Assembly (NCBI GenBank): GCA_003222235.1
Contig: QHVD01000009.1
Location: 9,491 to 16,877, forward strand
DNA: 7,387 bases
Source: Gemmatimonadota bacterium
GTDB taxonomy: Bacteria; Gemmatimonadota; Gemmatimonadetes; Gemmatimonadales; GWC2-71-9
Direction: 5' to 3'
Shown: positions 1 to 5,799 of the stretch, one piece after another
How positions within the stretch are numbered: position 1 is the first letter of the stretch
Layout: every line of letters begins with the position of its first letter
Made by a program: the position numbers and the translations under genes
Notes under the pieces: generated by a model
What the model saw: the letters and a program-made list of their open reading frames with translations, nothing else
Databases searched by the model: none
What the model was told of the DNA's origin: nothing

Positions 1-499
1 TCGGGAACAGATGGAAGTACATCGCCACGACCATGGGCACGAGCACGAGCGAGTTGTACAACAGGTGCAGCTCCACGCGCGGGATCCACAACTGGACGAT
101 GCTGACCGGGACCGGCGATCCGAACAGATTCCGACCGGCGATGACCTGCCCCTGGAGCAGCGCGTGCTCGATGTGATGCCAGAACTGAATGACCAACGCG
201 GCCATCCACCAGTGGCGCGACCGGCCCGAGAAGCCGGGCAGGAGGAGCCATATCCCCGCCAGCATGATCACGGCGTAGCCATAGTGCAGCACTTCGGAGT
301 GCACCAGCCAGGGGAGCCATTGTCCCAACACCCCGCGCGCCTCGTGGACCGGCCAGTGGAGCGCGTACACCTGGAACGCCTGGACGAGATGCTCCGCCAG
401 GTGCGCGAGCACGATGACCATGAAGATTCGGAGGGCGCGCTTGTGCCACGCGCCGTTGAGCGCGACGATGAACGGGGGCGCGGAAACAGGGCGTGTCAT
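1..499 (-). CDS. Polytopic membrane protein with His/Glu motifs, partial (C-terminus off the left edge)
   Basis: Reading the minus strand from the ATG at 499-497 gives 166 codons without a stop up to the window edge. The frame is rich in Trp, Leu and Val and has about four predicted membrane helices (roughly residues 23-47, 69-90, 97-115 and 146-165). Polar residues recur in or beside these helices: H33-x-x-E36-H37, H67-S-E69-x-x-H72, H108-H109-x-E111-H112 and E143-x-H145. Repeated His/Glu clusters of this kind are typical of membrane metal or haem sites, but that is inference. I recognise the pattern as a conserved, uncharacterised protein of high-GC bacteria and cannot give a function. An in-frame TTG 24 bases upstream is a weaker alternative start; the only ribosome-site-like sequence is a GGAT just before the ATG. 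The gene is separated from the MoxR/DUF58 operon by a 227-bp gap with a palindromic array and probably has its own promoter. Confidence 0.8.
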   Translation of the reverse strand, partial: MTRPVSAPPFIVALNGAWHKRALRIFMVIVLAHLAEHLVQAFQVYALHWPVHEARGVLGQWLPWLVHSEVLHYGYAVIMLAGIWLLLPGFSGRSRHWWMAALVIQFWHHIEHALLQGQVIAGRNLFGSPVPVSIVQLWIPRVELHLLYNSLVLVPMVVAMYFHLFP

Positions 500-522
500 G
501 GACGATCCGACAGGTCGACTCA

Positions 523-551
523 ATTCTGGCGGCTGTACGCGGTCTCGGCAA
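523..551 (-). promoter_or_regulatory. Candidate sigma-70-type promoter for the membrane protein ending at the left edge
   Basis: On the minus strand TTGCCG (551-546, 4 of 6 matches to TTGACA) is followed after exactly 17 bases by CAGAAT (528-523, 4 of 6 to TATAAT). Initiation about 7 bases further on would give a leader of about 17 bases before the ATG at 499. The spacing is ideal and the location is right, but both hexamers are imperfect, so this is a suggestion only. Confidence 0.3.
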
Positions 552-685
552 CCACCACGGGCCGGGCGAGCGGGGGCGATCATTAAGGAGTAACGAAGAA
601 CTCCGCCATGTTCTCAGTCGCCGCCGCCCCCGGAACGAAGAACAGCAAGGACGGTTCGGGCGATCCGATCGTCTACGCTGGGAAA

Positions 686-725
686 TACTAGACGTCTAGA
701 CGTCTAGACGGCTAGACGGCTAGTA
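686..725 (-). terminator. 40-bp imperfect palindrome after DUF58, probable hairpin terminator
   Basis: The stretch is symmetrical about 705/706. Pairing 705 with 706 outward to 686 with 725 gives 18 complementary pairs out of 20, the mismatches being 700/711 and 692/719. On the minus strand it begins two bases after the DUF58 TAG (729-727) and is followed by TTTCCC, which is a short and weak U-tract. A long hairpin immediately after the last gene of an operon is what a terminator or 3'-end-protecting structure looks like. The poor U-run means rho-independent termination is not certain. Six-base CTAG/ACGT-centred sub-palindromes allow several alternative foldings. Confidence 0.5.
688..723. repeat. 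8-bp tandem repeat array, CTAGACGK x4 plus a terminal CTAG
   Basis: Four exact 8-bp units run head to tail: CTAGACGT at 688 and 696, CTAGACGG at 704 and 712, then a final CTAG at 720-723. Because the period is 8, the TAG in each unit falls successively in all three frames, and CTAG is its own complement, so the array stops translation in all six frames. The two halves differ only in the last base of the unit (T or G). It lies two bases from the DUF58 stop codon. Confidence 0.9.
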
Positions 726-726
726 G

Positions 727-2127
727 CTACAGTCGCCCCCGGCGTTTGAGCTCCAGGTACCGGGCGACCACCGCCTGGGCCGCCCGCTCGGGCGGGACGT
801 CCAGCACGATCACGCCGGCGCGCCGCATGTGGCCGAGCGCCTCCTCCCGCGCGTGCAGCAGCTCCTCGGCGGCCGCCTTGCGAAACGCGTCGCGCACCAC
901 CGTGGGCCGCAGGCCGGCGAGGGCGTCGAGCTCGGAGTTGCGCAGCGTAACGGCGAGCGGCAGGTGGCGCGGCCGCAGTGACGCCACGTTGGCGACGAGG
1001 GCGTCCGAGGCGAACCGGTCGATCACGTCCGTGAACAGGACCGTGAGGGCACGCTTGCGGTTGCGCGCGGCCAGATAGCGGAACGCGCCCGGGTAATCGG
1101 GCTCGACGAGCTTCGGCTCCACCACCGTGAGGACATCGAGCACCCGCTTCAGGCCGAGCCGGCCGCGCTGCGGGGCGACGAAGTGCCGCACGCCGTCGGC
1201 GAACGTCATGACGCCGACGTTGTCGTCGTGCTGCACGGCCGCGTAGGCGAGCTCGAGCGCCGCCTGGACGACGTAGTCGAGCCGCGAGACCCCGGCGATC
1301 TCCGCCGTGAGCAGCCGGCCCGTGTCCAGCACCAGCAGCACCTGCTGGCGCCGCTCCGCCTCGTATTGCCGGGTGATCACCTTGCGGCGCTTGGCGGTGG
1401 CTTTCCAGTCGATGTGGCGGAGATCGTCCCCGGGGACCCACTCGCGCAGCGACTCGAACAGCCGCCCCTCGCCGAGCTGCCGGATGGGCCGGAGGCCCTG
1501 TTCGCGGCGCCGCCTCGCCTGGCTGACCGACGCCCGCAGCCGCATCGAGACGAGCGGCGGGTACACCGCGACGTCCCACGGTAGCGACATGGTGTGCCGG
1601 CGCCGCCCCAGCCCGAGCGGCCCGATGGAGTCCACGACGAACGCCCCCGCGGTCTCGCGTCCCCGCCGCACGGGGACGACGGCCACGGTCTCCCGCGCCT
1701 CGGCGCGCGGCCTCACGGTAACGGCCCGCGGCGCCTGCAGGCCGCCCAGGAGATCAGGCCGCACCTCGCGCACGCGCAGCGCGGCCCGGCGCCGGGCGGC
1801 GTTGCGCCAGCGGTAGCTGACCTCGCCCCCGTGTCCCACGGCGAAGCCGGGTGGAGCGTCCCGCCCCACGGTGAACCCCCGCGCGCCCGCCGGAACGGCA
1901 CGCCGCGCGTCCAGCCACACCGCGACGAGCAGCGCGACGTCGGCCGTGAGCATCGCGTCGAGCGCCCAGGGGATCCAGAAACCCAGAAGGCCGAGGGCCG
2001 CGAGCGCGGCACCCACGCCGAGCGCGCGCCGGGTCCAGAGCAGCCCAGCGCGCGCTCCGACGATATACCACACCGCCCAGAACGCCCCCAAGACCCCGGA
2101 GTACAGCGCCCAGTCGAGAGGGCTCAC
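727..2127 (-). CDS. DUF58 family (VWA-like) membrane-anchored protein
   Basis: This 466-residue protein has two predicted membrane helices at the N-terminus (about 7-25 and 36-56, possibly a third hydrophobic stretch to 72). An extracytoplasmic-looking beta-rich segment follows, then the DUF58 core: G-E-G-R-L-F-E-S-L-R at 219-228, then the signature V-P-G-D-D-L-R-H-I-D-W-K-A-T-A-K at 231-246. The VWA-like fold starts with V-L-D-T-G-R at 266-271. The classical MIDAS DxSxS is therefore degenerate (D268-T-G), as in many DUF58 proteins. The length is usual for the family. Translation starts at GTG 2127, overlapping the MoxR stop as GTGA, with GGAAG about 10 bases upstream. DUF58 proteins are the standard VWA-like partners of MoxR ATPases and are thought to link the ATPase to membrane or envelope clients. 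It is last in the operon, and its TAG abuts the palindromic array. Confidence 0.93.
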   Translation of the reverse strand: MSPLDWALYSGVLGAFWAVWYIVGARAGLLWTRRALGVGAALAALGLLGFWIPWALDAMLTADVALLVAVWLDARRAVPAGARGFTVGRDAPPGFAVGHGGEVSYRWRNAARRRAALRVREVRPDLLGGLQAPRAVTVRPRAEARETVAVVPVRRGRETAGAFVVDSIGPLGLGRRRHTMSLPWDVAVYPPLVSMRLRASVSQARRRREQGLRPIRQLGEGRLFESLREWVPGDDLRHIDWKATAKRRKVITRQYEAERRQQVLLVLDTGRLLTAEIAGVSRLDYVVQAALELAYAAVQHDDNVGVMTFADGVRHFVAPQRGRLGLKRVLDVLTVVEPKLVEPDYPGAFRYLAARNRKRALTVLFTDVIDRFASDALVANVASLRPRHLPLAVTLRNSELDALAGLRPTVVRDAFRKAAAEELLHAREEALGHMRRAGVIVLDVPPERAAQAVVARYLELKRRGRL

Positions 2128-3080
2128 GCCGTGGGGACTTCCGTCTTGTCGAGGATTGCCTTGAGGGCCGCGTCCGCCGTCACGCCCTCGAGCTCGAGCT
2201 CCGGGGCGACGCTCACCCGGTGACGCAGCACGGTCGGCGCGAGCGCTTTCACGTCGTCGGGAACCACGTAGTCGCGGCCGTCGAGGAGCGCCGCGGCTCG
2301 CGCCGCCTTGAGGAGCGATACGCCCGCCCGCGGGCTCGCTCCGAGGGTGAGCGAGGCGGCGTCCCGCGTCGCTCGCACCACGGCCGTGATGTACGCCGTG
2401 ATCTGCGGCTCTACGCGGATCGCCTCCACGGCCTGCCGCAACCGCTCGAGACCTGCGCCGTCGGTCACAGGCCGGACACCGTAGGTGGCGGGCCGGTCGG
2501 CCTCGAACCCGGCGACGTAGCGCTGCAGCACGTCGCGCTCATGGGCCGCGTCGGGATAACCGACCGTCACCTTCGCCGTGAAACGGTCCAGCTCCGCCTC
2601 CGGCAGCGGGTAGGTCCCCTCGAACTCGATCGGGTTCTGGGTGGCGAACACCGTGAACACCGCGGACAGGGAGTGGCCGGCGCCGTCCACCGTGACCGTG
2701 CGCTCCTGCATGGCCTCGAGCAGCGCCGCCTGTGTCTTGGCGGGGGCGCGGTTGATCTCGTCGGCGAGGACGAGGTCGGCGAAGATCGGGCCCGGCCGGA
2801 ACGTGAACTCGTGCGAGCCGGTCAGGATGCTGACGCCCGTTATGTCGGCGGGCATGAGGTCGGGCGTGAACTGGATGCGCTGGAACTTCACGTCGAGCGC
2901 CAGGGCCAGTGTGCGCACCAGCAGCGTCTTCGCGGTGCCGGGCACGCCCTCGAGCAGCACGTGGCCGCGCGCGAGCAGGCAGACCAGGGCGTCGCGCGTC
3001 GCCGCCTCCTGGCCCAGCACCACCTGGCGCAGCGCCGCTAGGATGTCGCGCGCGTCGGCGAGGGGCGAAGCTCCTCCCAC
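2124..3080 (-). CDS. MoxR family AAA+ ATPase
   Basis: A complete 318-residue MoxR ATPase of normal length. Walker A is G-V-P-G-T-A-K-T (45-52), Walker B is V-L-A-D-E-I (104-109, D107/E108), sensor 1 lies in T-Q-N-P-I-E (147-152, N149), the arginine finger is R166 in L-D-R-F, and sensor 2 is R251 in G-A-S-P-R-A-G (247-253). All catalytic elements are intact, so it should hydrolyse ATP. MoxR proteins form hexamers that act as chaperones with VWA-fold partners; here the partner is the DUF58 protein, translationally coupled through a 4-base overlap. The start is GTG at 3080, because GGAGG lies 4 bases upstream and no later start keeps the N-terminal helix. That start lies 43 bases inside the DUF4350 gene. 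The client is unknown; the gene neighbours suggest an envelope role. Confidence 0.96.
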   Translation of the reverse strand: MGGASPLADARDILAALRQVVLGQEAATRDALVCLLARGHVLLEGVPGTAKTLLVRTLALALDVKFQRIQFTPDLMPADITGVSILTGSHEFTFRPGPIFADLVLADEINRAPAKTQAALLEAMQERTVTVDGAGHSLSAVFTVFATQNPIEFEGTYPLPEAELDRFTAKVTVGYPDAAHERDVLQRYVAGFEADRPATYGVRPVTDGAGLERLRQAVEAIRVEPQITAYITAVVRATRDAASLTLGASPRAGVSLLKAARAAALLDGRDYVVPDDVKALAPTVLRHRVSVAPELELEGVTADAALKAILDKTEVPTA

Positions 3081-4297
3081 ACGTCCTCCACGGCCTGGGC
3101 GGCTGCGAGCGCGCGCTCGGGGCCGCCGGGTTGGGTGACGATCCGCTGAAGCCGCCGGACCGCGTCACGGCCCGCGGGCGTGGCCAGGGCGAGCTCGAGC
3201 CCGGCGAGCCACGAACCCATCTGCGCGGCGCGCGGCACGCCCGCGCGCCCCAGCCGCCGCCGCAGCCCCGAGACCGTGAGATCAACGGCGGTCTCCACGC
3301 CGGCCGCGCCCTCGAGCCCGGCCGCGAGCGCCTCCAGGTGCTCGAGTGGCGAGCGTCGCCGTCTCTCGATCACCTGCTGGGCCGGGCCGAAGCGCACCGC
3401 GGCCATCGCGAGTCCCACGACCACAACGGCCACGACCTGCAAGACCGCCCAGCCGGCCGGCGTACCCGCGAGCCAGCCTACGAACAGGCCCGCAACCGAG
3501 CCGGAACGGCCGAAGCCCTGATGATACTCGTCCCACGTGACCCGCCCTGGCCACCGCCCATGTCCCCCGCCCCGCGGCGGCACCAGCAACGGCGCCACGA
3601 AGTAGGGAACGTCACCCGCGCGCCACGCGCGGTTCCGAAAATACCCCACGTCGGCGACGAGCGTGACGCTCCCGGCGCCGTACCTTAGTCGCAGCGCCGC
3701 AGGCCGGCCGTCGGCGAGGCGCAGCAGCGTGTCCGCCACGGGCGGTGGCAGCGTCTCACATTCGTCCTGCTCACTCGGACCGCCCCGCACGCGGCGCCTT
3801 GCCTCGAGATCAGTGAGCGGCTGCAGGAAATCGGCGACGGGCGGGAGCTCGAGCCCCTTCGGGGAGACGACGGCGAAGGTGTCCGCCGGGAAGAAGCGCC
3901 GGCCCTGCGAGGTGCTCCAGCCCACGCAGCGGGTGATCCCGCCACCCGCGCCCGCCGCCACCACGGCCCTGCCCGCGCGCACGAGCCGCACGACCTGGGC
4001 GAGCTCGGCCGCCAGCAGCTCCTGAGGCGGGTCGAGCACGACGAGCACCGCCGTCGCCGCCCGGCGCGCATCGCTCTTCCCGAGATCGAAGAGGGGCGTG
4101 CGCCGCCGCTCGACCGGAATGCCCAACCGCACGAGGACGTCGTACAGGGCGCGGCTCCCCAGTGGCCCCGAGAGCAGCGTCGAGGCGCGCAAGTCCAGCT
4201 CGGGCCCGGAGCCCGCGCTCCGGCGACCCGCCACTACGGCGACGGTGATCGCGAGCGCGAGCAGCAGGACCAGCCCGAGCTCAAGCCGGCGCGACAT
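3038..4297 (-). CDS. DUF4350 domain-containing membrane protein
   Basis: A 419-residue protein. An N-terminal hydrophobic helix (about 6-24) anchors a long soluble region that begins with a short conserved block (S43-G-P-L-G-S-R-A-L-Y-D-V-L at 43-55), which is the DUF4350 signature region and probably has a flavodoxin/amidotransferase-like fold. The segment ends with the family motif W-D-E-Y-H-Q-G-F-G (D256, E257, H259), followed by a second membrane helix (about 281-301) and a basic, helical C-terminal tail starting R-R-R-R-S-P-L-E-H. The soluble domain is thus predicted to be outside the membrane and the tail inside, next to the MoxR ATPase. The start is ATG 4297, overlapping the DUF4129 gene by 17 bases; the end overlaps MoxR by 43 bases. 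DUF4350 proteins are recurrent MoxR/DUF58/DUF4129 neighbours without a known biochemical activity. No good ribosome site precedes the ATG, so translation is probably coupled to the upstream gene. Confidence 0.88.
   Translation of the reverse strand: MSRRLELGLVLLLALAITVAVVAGRRSAGSGPELDLRASTLLSGPLGSRALYDVLVRLGIPVERRRTPLFDLGKSDARRAATAVLVVLDPPQELLAAELAQVVRLVRAGRAVVAAGAGGGITRCVGWSTSQGRRFFPADTFAVVSPKGLELPPVADFLQPLTDLEARRRVRGGPSEQDECETLPPPVADTLLRLADGRPAALRLRYGAGSVTLVADVGYFRNRAWRAGDVPYFVAPLLVPPRGGGHGRWPGRVTWDEYHQGFGRSGSVAGLFVGWLAGTPAGWAVLQVVAVVVVGLAMAAVRFGPAQQVIERRRRSPLEHLEALAAGLEGAAGVETAVDLTVSGLRRRLGRAGVPRAAQMGSWLAGLELALATPAGRDAVRRLQRIVTQPGGPERALAAAQAVEDVWEELRPSPTRATS
3085..3089 (-). promoter_or_regulatory. 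Ribosome binding site deciding the MoxR GTG start
   Basis: GGAGG on the minus strand, inside the end of the DUF4350 gene, sits 4 bases before the GTG at 3080-3078. A second GGAGG just inside the MoxR frame (3077-3073) has no usable start codon after it, so GTG 3080 is preferred. Confidence 0.5.
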
Positions 4298-4910
4298 GCT
4301 GCAACACGAGATCGGCGGCGGCGGCGAAGTCCCGGTATTCCGGGTCCGCGCACGGTACCGCCCCGAACACGTGGCGGTACAGCCGGCCGACGAGAGCCGC
4401 GAGGGAGGCGCGCCCCGAGGGATCGAGCCGCGCCTCGTTCACGTACTCCGCCGGCGTCTTGGACGGGTGGAAGACGACCGCCCGGCGCTGCTCGAGCGCC
4501 AGCACGAGCGCGACGAAGCGGTGCGCGATCGCCTCGGCGTAGCGGCCCTCGCGCGCCAGCGCTTCCGCCCGCTCGCGATGCGCCCGCGCGTCCTCCAAGC
4601 GCACGCCGCCGGCCGCGACCGCGCGCTCGGTCGGGCGCGCGGTCGGGCGCGTAATCCGCCACACCACCCACCCGATGTGCGCCACGAGACCCGCGAGGAG
4701 GACCATGAGCGCCACCATTAGCATCCGATAGCCGCCGGGGTGCGCCGTTTGCAACGTCCCGAGCCAGTCGAGCACGCGGTACCACAGCTCCAGGAGCCAT
4801 TGCCACAGGGTCCGGCCCTGCACCCAGCGGTACTCCGGCCGTGCGAATACGTCGCCCAGCGCGCGGCGCAGCGAGTCCGGCGCCACGCCCTGTGCCGGGC
4901 CGGCGAGCAT
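4281..4910 (-). CDS. DUF4129 domain-containing membrane protein
   Basis: The 209-residue product has an N-terminal amphipathic segment with F-A-R-P-E-Y-R-W (22-29), one clear membrane helix (about 62-84, W-rich end), and a C-terminal cytoplasmic helical DUF4129 domain (about 103-205). The domain carries the repeat-like block A-L-A-R-E-G-R-Y-A-E-A-I and the S-K-T-P-A-E-Y motif (150-156) that characterise this family. I chose ATG 4910, 11 bases after the upstream stop. An in-frame TTG at 4925-4923, overlapping that stop as TTGA, would add five residues and has a GGGGAT upstream, so it remains possible. The open frame continues far upstream to 5654, but that part lies antisense-like over the neighbouring gene and is not coding. 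DUF4129 domains are often fused to transglutaminase-like proteins; here the domain stands alone and no transglutaminase gene is in view. The role is probably a membrane component of the MoxR system. Confidence 0.87.
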   Translation of the reverse strand: MLAGPAQGVAPDSLRRALGDVFARPEYRWVQGRTLWQWLLELWYRVLDWLGTLQTAHPGGYRMLMVALMVLLAGLVAHIGWVVWRITRPTARPTERAVAAGGVRLEDARAHRERAEALAREGRYAEAIAHRFVALVLALEQRRAVVFHPSKTPAEYVNEARLDPSGRASLAALVGRLYRHVFGAVPCADPEYRDFAAAADLVLQHVAPA

Positions 4911-4921
4911 CGGGCCGAGCG

Positions 4922-5758
4922 TCAACCGATCCCCAGCTGGCGGCCGAGTACCTCGAGGTCGAACGCTTCGCGGCGTACCCGCAGGTCGTAGTACATCAGG
5001 GTGAAGACGCAAGCGAGCAGCGGGGTCATCACAATCGGCAGCACGCTCGCGGCGACCTCGAACACCCGGCTCAAGACCGGCGCGCTCGCCGTCAACGCGC
5101 CACCGATGGCGCCCGCGACCGCGACCGGTATCCAAAAGATGATGAAGGCGACGACCGCAACGGCGAACACTTTGAGCTTGAAGCCGCGGGTCAGCGTCCA
5201 GGAGCGTCCGAACGCGTCGAACGAGCTTCCGAGGTCCTCGAGCACGACGACCTGGGTCGTCAACCCGTAGCCACAGGCGACGAAGACAACGAACCACAGC
5301 GCCGCCGCCCCCAACGCGGCCCCGAAGAGCACCGCAACGACCCCGCCGCCTTTGGCCAGAACCGGGACGAAGACGGCCGCCACGACCCCCACGACGGCGG
5401 CGGACAGACCGACGATCAGGCCATACCCGAACCCGACGACGAACAGCGGCCAGACCTTCGACATGGCAAAGGTGACGGCGTCGCCCAGCTGCGGGGCGCG
5501 ACCGAGGTAGGAGTCCGAGATGATGCGCACCGCGCTGGCGGTGAGCACGAGGCTCCCAAAGTACTGGAGCACGTTCGCGAAGATGTAGAGCACGGGGTGC
5601 GCCAGTTGGCCGCCCCCCACCTGCACGTAGACGTTCGCCGCCACCGGCAGCCACAGGGCCACCAGGCCCACCTGCAGCAGCAAGCCGAAATGCCTCCGGT
5701 ACACGGCCAGACCCGCATCCAGAATCTCACCTACACGCATCGGTCTGAGCTCCGCCAT
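4922..5758 (-). CDS. Polytopic membrane protein, GPDPase membrane-domain-like (PF10110-type)
   Basis: This 278-residue, strongly hydrophobic protein has about six membrane helices. It starts with the typical block P-M-R-V-G-E-I-L-D-A-G-L-A-V-Y-R-R-H-F (6-24). In the middle it has V-L-E-D-L-G-S-S-F-D-A-F-G-R-S-W (172-187), and it ends with L-M-Y-Y-D-L-R-V-R-R-E-A-F-D-L-E near the C-terminus. These three blocks are the hallmark of the small membrane family annotated as glycerophosphoryl diester phosphodiesterase membrane domain proteins. There is no catalytic phosphodiesterase domain, so the name should not be read as an enzyme activity. The start is ATG 5758, with a good GAGGGAG 5 bases upstream; the stop is TGA 4924-4922. 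It is the first gene of the five-gene operon, reading away from the RDD-SpoIIM gene 41 bp away. It is likely a membrane partner of the downstream DUF4129/DUF4350 proteins; its function is unknown. Confidence 0.85.
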   Translation of the reverse strand: MAELRPMRVGEILDAGLAVYRRHFGLLLQVGLVALWLPVAANVYVQVGGGQLAHPVLYIFANVLQYFGSLVLTASAVRIISDSYLGRAPQLGDAVTFAMSKVWPLFVVGFGYGLIVGLSAAVVGVVAAVFVPVLAKGGGVVAVLFGAALGAAALWFVVFVACGYGLTTQVVVLEDLGSSFDAFGRSWTLTRGFKLKVFAVAVVAFIIFWIPVAVAGAIGGALTASAPVLSRVFEVAASVLPIVMTPLLACVFTLMYYDLRVRREAFDLEVLGRQLGIG

Positions 5759-5787
5759 GCGCGCTCCCTCGGCTGGGGGGATGCCGC

Positions 5788-5793
5788 TAAGAT
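5788..5793 (+). promoter_or_regulatory. Candidate -10 element for leaderless transcription of the RDD-SpoIIM gene
   Basis: TAAGAT (4 of 6 to TATAAT, with the conserved TA and final T) ends 6 bases before the ATG at 5800, so initiation would fall on the A of the start codon. No convincing -35 hexamer is present. The alternative is an ordinary leader with the short-spaced TGAGG two bases before the ATG as ribosome site. Confidence 0.25.
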
Positions 5794-5799
5794 GAGGCC

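Noticed and set aside
11..586. 191-residue plus-strand frame over the left end
   Set aside because: The product is His/Arg/Asp-rich and unlike a real protein; the opposite strand encodes a clear multi-helix membrane protein over 1-499.
608..691. 27-codon plus-strand ORF (ATG 608, stop TAG inside the first CTAG unit) with AAGGAG at 585-590
   Set aside because: The AAGGAG is 17 bases from the ATG, too far for a normal site. The stop is supplied by the repeat array and the peptide has no recognised feature. A 5-bp stem (587-591 with 600-604) covers part of the AAGGAG, but this is within chance. I would keep it only if relatives conserve it.
500..726. CRISPR array, tRNA or mobile-element end in the intergenic gap
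   Set aside because: The repeat unit is only 8 bp with no spacers, there is no cloverleaf-like sequence, and no inverted terminal repeats or transposase lie nearby.
704..1579. 291-residue minus-strand frame overlapping the DUF58 gene
   Set aside because: Composition is dominated by Ala, Arg, Gly and Pro, and the DUF58 frame over the same bases has a recognisable family signature.
2220..3041. 273-residue plus-strand frame over MoxR
   Set aside because: It is antisense to an intact AAA+ ATPase with all catalytic motifs, and its product has no domain signature.
4911..5654. Upstream extension of the DUF4129 open frame
   Set aside because: This part covers the GPDPase-membrane-like gene in another frame and is low-complexity Arg/Gly-rich. 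The family starts close to the membrane helix, so the start was set at 4910.
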